Shown: in pieces, positions 25,861 to 33,763 of the stretch
How the letters are laid out: each line of letters begins with the position of its first letter
Numbering within the stretch: position 1 is the stretch's first letter
NCBI RefSeq assembly: GCF_000317595.1
Contig: NZ_AEJC01000152.1
Span: 1 to 42,666 of the forward strand
Origin: Streptomyces ipomoeae 91-03
GTDB lineage: Bacteria; Actinomycetota; Actinomycetes; Streptomycetales; Streptomycetaceae
Length of the DNA: 42,666 bases
Direction: 5' to 3'
Program-made: the position numbers and the translations under genes
Notes under the pieces: generated by a model
What the model saw: only the letters and a program-made list of their open reading frames with translations
What the model was told of the DNA's origin: nothing
Databases searched by the model: none

Positions 25861-25889
25861 TCGCGACAGCGGTTCGGTGGCGCGGTCAA
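25861..25889 (-). promoter_or_regulatory. Putative promoter of the leader-peptide transcript
   Basis: On the minus strand, TTGACC (25889-25884) and TCGCGA (25866-25861) are separated by 17 nt. The last base of the second hexamer is 8 nt before the GTG at 25853, so transcription could start at the codon itself. The -35 is good and the -10 is poor, as is frequent in Streptomyces. Confidence 0.4.
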
Positions 25890-26397
25890 GGAAATCCCGA
25901 CCGGTCTCGCGTCGCGGACCACCGAATTCCACGAAGGCTTGACCGGAAAATCTTTCAACTGTCCGCCGGGAGCACCGCATTGTGCCGACGTGCGAATAGA
26001 ACGGCTGGAATACACGGCGACGGTCACTCGGCTCGGCTCACCGCGCGGGGGCCGCGCTGAGCAACTGCGCCCGCCGCGGCCCCGCCCCTCCCCACCCCAC
26101 CGGGTCCTCGACACGGTCACCCAGGCGAGGCGGTACGACCCGGAGGGGGCGTACGTACGCCGCTGGGTGCCGGAGTCGGCGGACGCCGAGGGGCCCGCGG
26201 TGCACGAGCCGTCAAGGCTGCCGGGGCAGGACCGTGCCGCGGTGGCCTGCCCGACTGTCGGGAGGCGTGTTCCGCCCGTCTTCCCGCCTCCCACCACTAC
26301 ACATAAAAGAAAAATAAGCGCAGAATGAACGTACGCGGCGCTTACCGCATTCCCCACCAGAAGCGGTCAGGCCTGCTGAGTTCGAAGGAGTCGAGTC
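25890..26397. other. Intergenic region between leader peptide and SPW gene
   Basis: About 500 nt with no convincing gene on either strand. Composition varies. The segment near 25900-26020 and the A-rich run around 26298-26325 (CACATAAAAGAAAAATAAGC) are markedly lower in GC than the genes. The A-rich run is a candidate promoter or UP element for the SPW gene. Confidence 0.45.
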
Positions 26398-26838
26398 ATG
26401 GCCAACCTCTCACACAGGAGTGACATCACCAGCCACCCTGATGTATCCGAGATGCAGGCTCGCTACGCCCGCATGCTCGGTGGTCGCGATGTGGCGCTCG
26501 TCGACGGGCCGGTGTTCCTGCTCGGTCTGTACTGCGCCGTATCCCCCTGGATACTCCACTACACGACCAGCCAGCCTCCGCTGGTGCCCCACAACCTGAT
26601 CGTGGGCATCGCGATCGGCCTGCTGGCCCTCGGCTTCACCGCCAGGCCGGAGAGGATGTACGGCCTGAGCTGGGCCATGTGCGCGACCGGGATCTGGATG
26701 ATCGTCTCGCCATGGATCGTCGGCGACAGCCCGGACGCCGGTGTCGTGGTCAACAACGTCATCATCGGCGCACTGGCCTTGGTTCTGGGGCTGGTGTGCG
26801 CCGGCGCCGCGGCGCGAGGCGCATCACGCGCGCCGTAG
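26398..26838 (+). CDS. SPW-repeat integral membrane protein
   Basis: Protein of 146 aa with a hydrophilic N-terminus of about 35 residues and four predicted transmembrane helices arranged as two similar pairs. Each repeat carries the family motif: SPWILHY around residue 49 and SPWIVG around residue 102. SPW proteins are frequent in actinomycetes and of unknown biochemical function, often linked to stress. The ATG at 26398 has AAGGAG 8 nt upstream. A strong hairpin at 26869-26898 ends the unit, so it is probably monocistronic. Confidence 0.9.
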   Translation: MANLSHRSDITSHPDVSEMQARYARMLGGRDVALVDGPVFLLGLYCAVSPWILHYTTSQPPLVPHNLIVGIAIGLLALGFTARPERMYGLSWAMCATGIWMIVSPWIVGDSPDAGVVVNNVIIGALALVLGLVCAGAAARGASRAP

Positions 26839-26868
26839 GCGCGACGGAAACGCCCGCGAGGGAAAACG

Positions 26869-26898
26869 ACGGCCGACCCGCTCAGGCGGGCCGGCCGT
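26869..26898 (+). terminator. Terminator-like hairpin after SPW gene
   Basis: ACGGCCG (26869-26875) pairs with CGGCCGT (26892-26898), and the inner CCCGC pairs with GCGGG around a short loop. It begins 30 nt after the stop codon. Confidence 0.7.
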
Positions 26899-26905
26899 CG
26901 CCGTC

Positions 26906-26952
26906 CGGACCCACGAGGCCGGGACGGACCCACGAAGCCGGGACGGACCCAG
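26906..26952. repeat. 19-nt direct repeats downstream of SPW gene
   Basis: Units at 26906-26924 and 26925-26943 differ at one base and start CGGACCCACGA. A truncated third copy runs to about 26952. They follow the terminator directly. Confidence 0.8.
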
Positions 26953-27302
26953 GGGGCCCTGATCGGGCGCGCGGGGCCAGGCTCGGGCGCGCGGAGACCG
27001 GGCCGAGCACGCCCACCGGGTGCACGAGACCTCCCACGGTTCCTGCGGCATCGTGCGGCCGTTCCGCCTCCCCGCCGCACCGCGCTGACCAGGTTCGCGG
27101 TCTCCGGAACAGCAAGGTGCCGCGTCACCGACCGCCGCGCCATGGTGATCCACTCGTACAACTCCCCGGGCGTCCGCCTGCAAAGCCGACGGGTTCCACG
27201 TGAAATACACCGCCACGGCACACTCACGCTCCGCTACCGGCCGACGACCTCGGTGCCGATATTCATTCGCCGCGAGCCTCCTCCCCGTTCAGACTGACGC
27301 CC

Positions 27303-28535
27303 GTGACTCGAACCGTCAGCGCATGGGTGACATCGGGCGAGGACGTCCTCGGCGTCACCGGCCCCTTCCCCGTCGACGTTCCCTGGTGGGCCGAGGTCGA
27401 GCCGGTCGTCGGGCATCTGGAGCGGACGCTCGGGGTGCCCGTGTTCGTGCTGCGGCTGCTGGACGTGGACGGGGGTGAGGGCGGGCGGGACGGCCATGTG
27501 ACGTATCACGTGGAGGCGTTGGAGGCGGTGGAGCCGCCGGGACTCGGGGTTCTGGAGCAACGGGACGCGCCGCGGCGGCTGTTGTACGCGTCCGAGGCTC
27601 TCCGGTCACCGTGGGCACGGGCCGGCGGGCTCCGCGAGCTGCTCGACTGGGCCTCGCGCACGCTGGCCGCGCTGGGGCGGCCGGTGACGGGGCCGGTCGA
27701 GCAGCGGCGGACCTGGAATCTCGCCGGGCTCTTCCGGCTGCCCACGGCGCAAGGGCCGGTCTGGCTCAAGGCGACGCCGCACTTCGCCTCCGACGAGGCC
27801 ATGGTCATCGCCGCGTTCGCCCGAGTCGATCCCGGCCTCGTACCGACCGTCCTCGGCGCCGGTGAGGGGCGGGTGCTTCTGGAGCACATCCCGGGCGAGG
27901 ACTGCTGGACAGCGGATGCCGCCACGGTCGAGGCCGGGCTGCGCCGCTTCGTCGCCGTACAGGCAGCCCTGGCCGACAACCGTCCGCCGCCCGGCCTCCG
28001 GGACCGACGCGACCGGGTGCTCGGCGGCCTGGTGCGCGAACTCCTGGACCGTACCGCCGACTTGGACATCAGCGCTCAAGAACGGACCGCCGCACACGAG
28101 TTGGCGAACCGCTGGAAGCTGCTCGCCGAGTGCGAACTGCCCGACACTGTCGTGCACGCCGACTTCCATCCGGGCAACTGGCGCAGCGACGGCGGACCAC
28201 CCGTCGTCGTGGACTTCGCCGACGCCCACTGGGGCAACCCCGTCCTGGACTGTCTGCGCCTGTACGACTTCCTGCCCGACGCCGTGCGCGCGACCGCCGT
28301 CCACACCTGGGTGGACGCGTGGAAGGCCCACATCCCGACGAGCGATCCCGCCCGCGCGCTCGCGCTGGCCGAACCGCTGGCACATCTCTCGTACGCCGTG
28401 CGCTACCAGGAGTTCCTCGACGGCATCGAGAGGTCGGAGCGGCCGTATCACGAGGGTGACCCTGCGGCGGTGATCCGTGAGGCGCTGCGATGCGTCTCAC
28501 GGCCGAGCTTCGATTCCCCGGGGGTGGACGGCTAG
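27303..28535 (+). CDS. APH-type phosphotransferase family protein
   Basis: Protein of 410 aa with the aminoglycoside phosphotransferase/choline-kinase fold in its C-terminal two thirds. Key motifs are the catalytic VVHADFHPGNW loop and the metal-binding VVVDFADAHWGNPVLD, with an NBD-like lysine in GPVWLKATPHF. The N-terminal 110 residues form a separate alpha/beta region. The GTG at 27303 has no clear Shine-Dalgarno, so the mRNA may be leaderless. The substrate is unknown; many such actinobacterial genes are not resistance determinants. The next gene starts one base after its stop, so they form an operon. Confidence 0.8.
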   Translation: MTRTVSAWVTSGEDVLGVTGPFPVDVPWWAEVEPVVGHLERTLGVPVFVLRLLDVDGGEGGRDGHVTYHVEALEAVEPPGLGVLEQRDAPRRLLYASEALRSPWARAGGLRELLDWASRTLAALGRPVTGPVEQRRTWNLAGLFRLPTAQGPVWLKATPHFASDEAMVIAAFARVDPGLVPTVLGAGEGRVLLEHIPGEDCWTADAATVEAGLRRFVAVQAALADNRPPPGLRDRRDRVLGGLVRELLDRTADLDISAQERTAAHELANRWKLLAECELPDTVVHADFHPGNWRSDGGPPVVVDFADAHWGNPVLDCLRLYDFLPDAVRATAVHTWVDAWKAHIPTSDPARALALAEPLAHLSYAVRYQEFLDGIERSERPYHEGDPAAVIREALRCVSRPSFDSPGVDG

Positions 28536-29108
28536 ATGGACCGCGCGGAGGTGTTGCTGATCGGGGGCCGGGCCGGGGTCGGCAAGACGACGGTCGGCTG
28601 GGAGGTCTCCGATCGGCTGCGGAGCGCCGAGGTCGCGCACGCGATCATCGACGGCGACTTCATGGCACAGGTGCACCCGGCGCCGGAGGGAGACCCGCAC
28701 CGGGCCGGGATCGCCGAACGCAACCTCACGGCGGTGTGGGGGAACTACGCCGCGCTCGGTCACCGGCGGCTCGTCTACACCAACACCCTGAGCGTGCTGG
28801 CCGGGACGGCGGGCACCTTCCGGCGTGCCATGGGCGCGGATGTGCGGATCGTACGGGTGCTGCTCACCGCCACCGACGAGTCCACCGAGCGGCGGCTCCG
28901 AGGGCGGGAGATCGGCTCCGAGTTCGAGCGGGAGCTGGCCGGCAGCATCCGCAAGGCGCGTCTGCTGGACGAGCAGGCGCCCGGCGACACCGTCCGGGTG
29001 GCGACCGACGGGCGTGCCGTGATCGACATCGCCACGGAGGTGTTGGCGGCCACGGGCTGGCTGGAGGTGCCGCCTCCGCCGCTCTCATCGCCACCGGTGT
29101 CCTCGTAG
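28536..29108 (+). CDS. P-loop kinase-like ATP-binding protein
   Basis: Protein of 190 aa with Walker A GGRAGVGKTT at residues 10-19, an early acidic DGDFM motif and a helical C-terminus with Arg-rich lid sequence (ERRLRGREIGSEFERELAG). The layout resembles small-molecule kinases of the gluconate/shikimate/CPT type. The substrate cannot be assigned. Its ATG immediately follows the TAG of the APH-like gene, implying coupled translation and perhaps sequential action on a common metabolite. Confidence 0.8.
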   Translation: MDRAEVLLIGGRAGVGKTTVGWEVSDRLRSAEVAHAIIDGDFMAQVHPAPEGDPHRAGIAERNLTAVWGNYAALGHRRLVYTNTLSVLAGTAGTFRRAMGADVRIVRVLLTATDESTERRLRGREIGSEFERELAGSIRKARLLDEQAPGDTVRVATDGRAVIDIATEVLAATGWLEVPPPPLSSPPVSS

Positions 29109-29202
29109 CGCCGAAGAAGGTGAAACCGGAACGGACTGCACCTGTGTTCGACGGGGCACTCGGACGGCTGCGGGGACCGACATGAGAAGAGGCGGAGATC
29201 AG

Positions 29203-29466
29203 ATGGAGATCGACGGCGTCATCAGTGCCATCGTCATAGGCATCGTCATCGGCGTACTCGGCCGGCTCGTCGTGCCGGGCCGCCAGCGCATCGGCATCCT
29301 GCTGACCATCCTCGTCGGCATCGTCGCCGCGTTGATCGGATCCGCGATCGCCGCGGGGATCGGCGTGGCCGACACCGACGGCGTCGACTGGGTCGAGTGG
29401 CTCATCCAGATCGCCCTGGCGGCACTCGGAATCGGCGCCCTGGACCGTACGAGGGCGCGACGCTGA
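29203..29466 (+). CDS. GlsB/YeaQ/YmgE-family small membrane protein
   Basis: Protein of 87 aa with two to three predicted transmembrane helices rich in Gly and Ile (ISAIVIGIVIGVLGRLVVPG, then a second helix with LIGSAIAAGIG). This fits the transglycosylase-associated/GlsB family linked to envelope stress. I start it at the ATG at 29203, with GGAG 5 nt upstream; an upstream ATG at 29182 gives 7 extra residues. Confidence 0.82.
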   Translation: MEIDGVISAIVIGIVIGVLGRLVVPGRQRIGILLTILVGIVAALIGSAIAAGIGVADTDGVDWVEWLIQIALAALGIGALDRTRARR

Positions 29467-29499
29467 GAACCAGAGACCGGAGAATCGCGTCATCCATCG

Positions 29500-29554
29500 C
29501 ACCACCCCAACCCACCGCCCCACCAAACACCCACCCATCACACCATCACCCCCC
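29500..29554 (+). promoter_or_regulatory. Nearly G-free leader segment before GNAT gene
   Basis: This 55-nt stretch contains a single G (29517) on the plus strand and is mostly C and A. It ends directly before CGGAGAC, the ribosome binding site of the TTG-started GNAT gene. As RNA it would be unstructured and could keep the ribosome site open or act as a C-rich Rho-utilisation-like segment. Confidence 0.4.
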
Positions 29555-29563
29555 GGAGACGCC

Positions 29564-30442
29564 TTGCCCGCGCGCATCACGCCGCTCGCCGACCCCGCCG
29601 CCACCCCGTCCAGCCGCCGTCTGGCCTGGCTGGCGTCCGGGGCGGAGGGGGTGCCTCTCGGCTCCGCCTTCCTGCGACTGTTCACCAGGGAGGGACAGAC
29701 GCATCTGGCGGAGCTGGAGGTGACCGTGCACCCGGCCGAGCGGCGGTGTGGCGTGGGCACGGCGCTGCTCGACGCGGCGGTCCACGCGGCCCGGGGCGAG
29801 GGGCGCCGGGCCGTGATCGCGCAGGCGCAGCAGGGCTCCCCCGGCGGCGCGTTCCTCGCCGCGCGCGGGTTCCGCGAGGTGCTGTCCCTGACGTACGCCC
29901 GGCTGGAACTGGCCGACATCGACCTCGATCACGTCCGACGCATCGCCGAACAGCCCGGGCCCGGCTACTACTTGACGGCCTGGACCGGCGTCGTGCCCGA
30001 CGAGATCGCGCAGACCTATGCCGCGTCCCGTCGGGCGATGGACGACATGCCGATGGGAGACACCGACTACGGGACGGTGGTATGGGACGTCGAGCGGGTC
30101 GTGGCAGCCGCGGAGGCGATCGAGAAGCGCGGTGACGTGCTCCACACGGTCGCGGCGGTGGAGGCGTCGTCCGGCTCGATCGTCGGGTTCTCCGAGCTCG
30201 TTCTCCCGGGTGACGGCAAGGGCGACGGGCAGCACTACGGTACGGCCGTACTGCCCGAGCACCGTGGGCACGGGCTGGGTCTGAGGATGAAGGCGGAGAC
30301 GATCCTCCACGCCCACAGCCTGTATCCGGACCTCGCCCTGCTCACCGACACCGCCGCGCACAACACGCCCATGCTCCGCGTCAACGACACGCTCGGCTAC
30401 CGGCCCACGCACACGGCGGTGGAGTACCAGCTCGACCTGTGA
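29564..30442 (+). CDS. GNAT-family N-acetyltransferase, tandem domains
   Basis: Protein of 292 aa with two GNAT halves. The first has the acetyl-CoA loop ERRCGVGTALLDAA near residues 58-72; the second has EHRGHGLGLRMKAE near 232-246. The second half keeps the usual C-terminal NDTLGYRPTHTAVEYQL. Similar tandem proteins include the mycothiol synthase-like group and unassigned acetyltransferases. The start is TTG at 29564, supported by GGAG 6 nt upstream. It converges with another GNAT gene 10 nt away. Confidence 0.85.
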   Translation: MPARITPLADPAATPSSRRLAWLASGAEGVPLGSAFLRLFTREGQTHLAELEVTVHPAERRCGVGTALLDAAVHAARGEGRRAVIAQAQQGSPGGAFLAARGFREVLSLTYARLELADIDLDHVRRIAEQPGPGYYLTAWTGVVPDEIAQTYAASRRAMDDMPMGDTDYGTVVWDVERVVAAAEAIEKRGDVLHTVAAVEASSGSIVGFSELVLPGDGKGDGQHYGTAVLPEHRGHGLGLRMKAETILHAHSLYPDLALLTDTAAHNTPMLRVNDTLGYRPTHTAVEYQLDL

Positions 30443-30451
30443 CGGGCGTGG

Positions 30452-31246
30452 TCACGCCGCCGCTTCGGTCCCCACGGCGTACACGTACGGCGTGGTGGTC
30501 GTCAGCGGCTCGAAGCCGAGGCGGGCGAGGATGTCGCGGCTGCGGGCGAGGGCGTCGACCTGGACATAGCGGTAGCCGCGGTCGGCGGCGACGCGGGCGC
30601 GATGGGCTACGAGTGCGCGGTAGATGCCCCGACCGCGCCAGCTCTCGACGGTGCCGCCGCCCCACAGTCCGGCGAAGCGGGTGCCGGGGACCAGTTCCAT
30701 GCGGGCGGCGCTGACCGGTTCGTCTCCCGCTAGGGCCACGACGGCGACCACGGTGTCGGGGTCGTCGGTGAGGTGGGCGAGAAGCTGATGGCGCATACGG
30801 GAGCTGTCGGTGCCGAAGGCCTTCTCGTGGACGTCGGCCACCATGTCCACGCCCTCACGATCGGTGACGGGACGGATCCGTACGCCCTCGGGCGGCTCGA
30901 CGTCGAGCGTCAGGTCGGCGACCTCGGCAACCATCAGGGTCTCCTCCGGAGCCGGTGTGAAACCGGCCGCGCGCAGGCGTTGCCCCAGGTCGACGGGGAG
31001 ATCGTGACCGTACAGCTTCCACTCGAAGTCCAGGCCGAGTCCGGAGAAGTACCGGATCTGCTCGGCGACGGCCGCGTCGGCGCCGGCCTCGTCCAGGTCG
31101 GACCAGACGATGCCGCTCCATCCCTTCTCGGAGCCGACCTGACGCACCACCCCGTCGACGCGCTCGATCCGGGCTCCGGGCGCGTCGGGGCGAGCGCCCT
31201 CCCGCATGTCCCGGTCGAACAATGCCAGCACAGCAGCGTGATCCAT
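30452..31246 (-). CDS. GNAT-family N-acetyltransferase
   Basis: Protein of 264 aa. The C-terminal half has the GNAT acetyl-CoA-binding signature WRGRGIYRALVAHRARVA and the closing DILARLGFEPLTTTTPYVY. The N-terminal half is a degenerate GNAT-like or helper domain. The acceptor is unknown. The ATG at 31246 has only a weak purine-rich site. It is divergent from the acyltransferase-3 gene. Confidence 0.85.
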   Translation of the reverse strand: MDHAAVLALFDRDMREGARPDAPGARIERVDGVVRQVGSEKGWSGIVWSDLDEAGADAAVAEQIRYFSGLGLDFEWKLYGHDLPVDLGQRLRAAGFTPAPEETLMVAEVADLTLDVEPPEGVRIRPVTDREGVDMVADVHEKAFGTDSSRMRHQLLAHLTDDPDTVVAVVALAGDEPVSAARMELVPGTRFAGLWGGGTVESWRGRGIYRALVAHRARVAADRGYRYVQVDALARSRDILARLGFEPLTTTTPYVYAVGTEAAA

Positions 31247-31412
31247 AAGTTCACTTCATCATCACTCGTTCGCCCTGGCAACGGAATTCGCTCGCATTTC
31301 AGGCTCCAGAACCGGACAATGCGCCGCCCCGCACGGCGCGAGGGATGACTGAGACCGGCGGAACGGGGCAGGCGGTCCGCGTCCGTCGTCGTCGACCGGA
31401 GAAGTTCTCTCG

Positions 31413-32543
31413 ATGTCCCAAGATGTGGTGCAGCACTCCCGCCCCGCCCCCGAGGCCCCTCCCGACCGGGGCGGGCCACCGGCGAGAGCCACGTCGCGGG
31501 ACCCGTACTTCGACAACGTGAAGTACCTGACGATCGTCCTGGTGGCCTGCGGACACGCGTGGGAGCCGCTGACGTACGGCAGCCGGACCGCAGACGCCGC
31601 CTATCTGACGGTGTACGCCTTCCACATGCCGGCCTTCGCGCTGATCTCCGGGTACTTCTCGCGGAGCTTCGACATGGCGCCGGGCCGGCTCAAACGGCTG
31701 CTGACGGGGGTGGTTCTGCCGTACGTCGTGTTCGAGACGGCGTACACGCTGTTCTACCGGTGGGCGCAGGACGACTGGGACTATCCGCTGAGCCTGCTGG
31801 ACCCCTGGTATCTGATGTGGTTCCTGGTCGCGCTCTTCATCTGGCGGCTGACCACTCCGCTGTGGCAGATGCTGCGTCACCCGGTGCCGGTGGCTCTGGC
31901 GTTGGCGACGCTGGCGGCGGTCTCACCGGATCTCGGCGGTGACGTCTCGATCCAGCGGGTGCTGGGGTTCCTGCCGTTCTTCGTGCTGGGGCTGACGCTG
32001 CGCGCCGAGCACTTCGAGCGGTTGCGGACCCGCCGGGTACGGCTGTGCGCGCTGCCCGTCGCTCTGGGGGCGTTCGTGGCGGCGTACTGGGTGGCGCCGT
32101 GGTTCGACGCGGGCTGGTTCTACCACCGGGGCAGCGTCACCGGTCAGGGCGCGCCCCGCTGGGCGGGGCTGCTCACCACGCCCGCGCTGTTCTGTCTGGC
32201 GCTGCTGCTGACGGCCTGCTTCCTGGCCTGGGTGCCGCGGCGGCGGCTGTGGTTCACGACGCTGGGCGCGGGCACGATGTACGGCTATCTGCTGCACGGC
32301 TTCGTGATCAAGTGGGCCCGCTTCCGGGACTGGTACGCCGCCGACTGGCTGCACACCCCGCTCGGGCAACTCGCGGTCACGGCCGTCGCGGTCGGCGGCA
32401 TCACCCTGCTGTGCACCCCGCCCGTGCGCGCCGTACTGCGCTGTGTCGTCGAGCCACGTATGGAGTGGGCGTTCCGGCAGGGCGCCGCCGCTCCCAAGCC
32501 GGCCGACGGTGCCCCGCCGTCTAGCCGAGCTCCAGGGTCGTGA
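31413..32543 (+). CDS. Acyltransferase-3 family membrane protein
   Basis: Integral membrane acyltransferase of 376 aa with about ten transmembrane helices. The N-terminal motif RDPYFDNVKYLTIVLVACGH contains the D-N-x-K-x-L and following His typical of the family, which transfers acyl groups to sugars, lipids or envelope polymers. A second conserved helix is GTMYGYLLHGF. The C-terminus is a short hydrophilic tail. GGAGAAG lies about 11 nt before the ATG. The last 23 nt overlap the convergent GNAT gene. Confidence 0.85.
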   Translation: MSQDVVQHSRPAPEAPPDRGGPPARATSRDPYFDNVKYLTIVLVACGHAWEPLTYGSRTADAAYLTVYAFHMPAFALISGYFSRSFDMAPGRLKRLLTGVVLPYVVFETAYTLFYRWAQDDWDYPLSLLDPWYLMWFLVALFIWRLTTPLWQMLRHPVPVALALATLAAVSPDLGGDVSIQRVLGFLPFFVLGLTLRAEHFERLRTRRVRLCALPVALGAFVAAYWVAPWFDAGWFYHRGSVTGQGAPRWAGLLTTPALFCLALLLTACFLAWVPRRRLWFTTLGAGTMYGYLLHGFVIKWARFRDWYAADWLHTPLGQLAVTAVAVGGITLLCTPPVRAVLRCVVEPRMEWAFRQGAAAPKPADGAPPSSRAPGS

Positions 32544-33369
32544 TCCCGAAGACGCGCTGCTGGGCGTACGGCCGGATCGGTCCCGTGTACATCCGGGCCG
32601 TCTCGAAGGAGGGCGTCAGGCCGTACTCCTCGGCCAGGGCGACGGCCGCCGCGTTCGGCTCGGGCACGTCGATGGCGAACACCCGGCCCGCGGCCTCGGC
32701 GGCCAGCCCGGCGAGGAGCGCCCTGGCGTCCGCCTCGGTGTCGGCGAACAGCGGGCCGATGCGCAGGGCGTCCCGGCCGGGGCGGATGACGCCGTAGCCG
32801 GTGAGCCGCCCGTCGACGACGCGTGCGAGGGCCCGGTGTCCGTCGGTGGTCAGCCAGCGCTCCAGGAAGCGGGGGCGGTCGGCGGGGCAGCAGGCACGGT
32901 CGTACGCCTCGATGGTCCGTACGTCCTCGACGGGCCGGACGTCATCGGGTACGGCCACCTCGGGTGCCGTGCCCGTGAAGCGGAAGGTGCGGTGGGCGAA
33001 CTCGAAGCCGGAGCGCCGGTAGTTGTCCTGCTGCGCGACCACGCCGTCGAGGCCGACCGTGCGCCCCTCGGCGTGGGCGAGGGCGGTCTTCCAGGTGGTG
33101 AGGCCGTGGCCGCGCCCTCGCAGGTCGGGGCGTACGAGGTAGAAGCCGAGGAAGGCGTAGTCGTCGCCGTAGTTGACGACGGAGATCGCCGAGACCGGTT
33201 CCGAGTCGATCCTGCCCATGAAGAAGCCCTCGGGGTCCTGGGCGAAGAAGCACGAGGGGTCGGAAAGCCCCGGGTTCCAGCCCTCCTCCCCCGCCCATGC
33301 GGCGACCACCGCCCAGTCGTCGAGCGTGGCCCGGGTGACGACGAGGTCCTGAGAGCCCGGAGAGGTCAT
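32521..33369 (-). CDS. GNAT-family N-acetyltransferase, two-domain
   Basis: Protein of 282 aa. The N-terminal GNAT domain has the strand FLGFYLVRPDLRGRGHG with the canonical R-G-x-G-x-G loop near residues 84-89. The C-terminal domain (EDVRTIEAYDRACCPADRPR onward) is the less conserved second GNAT-like half found in similar actinobacterial proteins. The ATG at 33369 has AAGGAG 8 nt upstream, and the upstream part of the frame is non-coding in character. Its 3' end overlaps the acyltransferase gene. Confidence 0.87.
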   Translation of the reverse strand: MTSPGSQDLVVTRATLDDWAVVAAWAGEEGWNPGLSDPSCFFAQDPEGFFMGRIDSEPVSAISVVNYGDDYAFLGFYLVRPDLRGRGHGLTTWKTALAHAEGRTVGLDGVVAQQDNYRRSGFEFAHRTFRFTGTAPEVAVPDDVRPVEDVRTIEAYDRACCPADRPRFLERWLTTDGHRALARVVDGRLTGYGVIRPGRDALRIGPLFADTEADARALLAGLAAEAAGRVFAIDVPEPNAAAVALAEEYGLTPSFETARMYTGPIRPYAQQRVFGITTLELG

Positions 33370-33763
33370 GGTTTCGCTCCTTCGAAGAGGTCGCGGGTGC
33401 GGCGGGCGCCGTGGCCCGGTGCGGCATCGGGTGCGGTGGTGCTGTTCGGCATCGGGCTCCGTGGTGCGGTGCGGCGCGGACGAGGTGCGCCGGTCGGCCG
33501 CACATCCGCAGCATCCTCGTCGAAGCCGATCGCGTTCGCCACGCTGAAAACAGCCGACATCGCCGGGGCAACGGGCCCTCCGAACAGTCGAGTTCACACA
33601 TACGAGTGAGGCGCCCGGGGCGGTCGTACGTCTCTGACGGGAGCGCAGGGTACGGCACTCCCGCCCGTCGCGCTCGCCGGGAGGCGTGGGCGCCCGGGCC
33701 CGCCTATGGTGATCCGGGGGCTGTTCCCGGCCGCCCTTGGCCGGGGGCTCCCTGGAGGCACCC
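33370..33763. other. Divergent intergenic region before the TAP-type hydrolase
   Basis: 394 nt without a recognised gene. Short imperfect repeats of GGCATCGGG and GTGCGG occur at about 33408-33480. The upper end has the GGAGG of the hydrolase. Promoters for both divergent genes should lie here, but I cannot place them. Confidence 0.45.

Larger units (their letters stand above)
26839..27302. other. Intergenic region with terminator and repeats; no confident gene
   Basis: 464 nt between the SPW and APH-like genes. It holds a terminator hairpin (26869-26898), 19-nt direct repeats (26906-26952) and CGGGCGCGCGG repeats near 26964-26995. A minus-strand frame across 26559-27227 includes a somewhat protein-like segment (GELYEWITMARRSVTRHLAV), but its overlap with the SPW gene and Arg/Pro-rich remainder argue against a gene. 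Confidence 0.45.

Noticed and set aside
26559..27227. Minus-strand frame overlapping the SPW gene
   Set aside because: Most of it is antisense to SPW or Arg/Pro-rich repeat DNA; only a short middle segment looks protein-like.
27303..28535. Aminoglycoside resistance gene
   Set aside because: Only the general APH fold is visible; coupling to a P-loop kinase and no resistance-specific features argue against naming a drug target.
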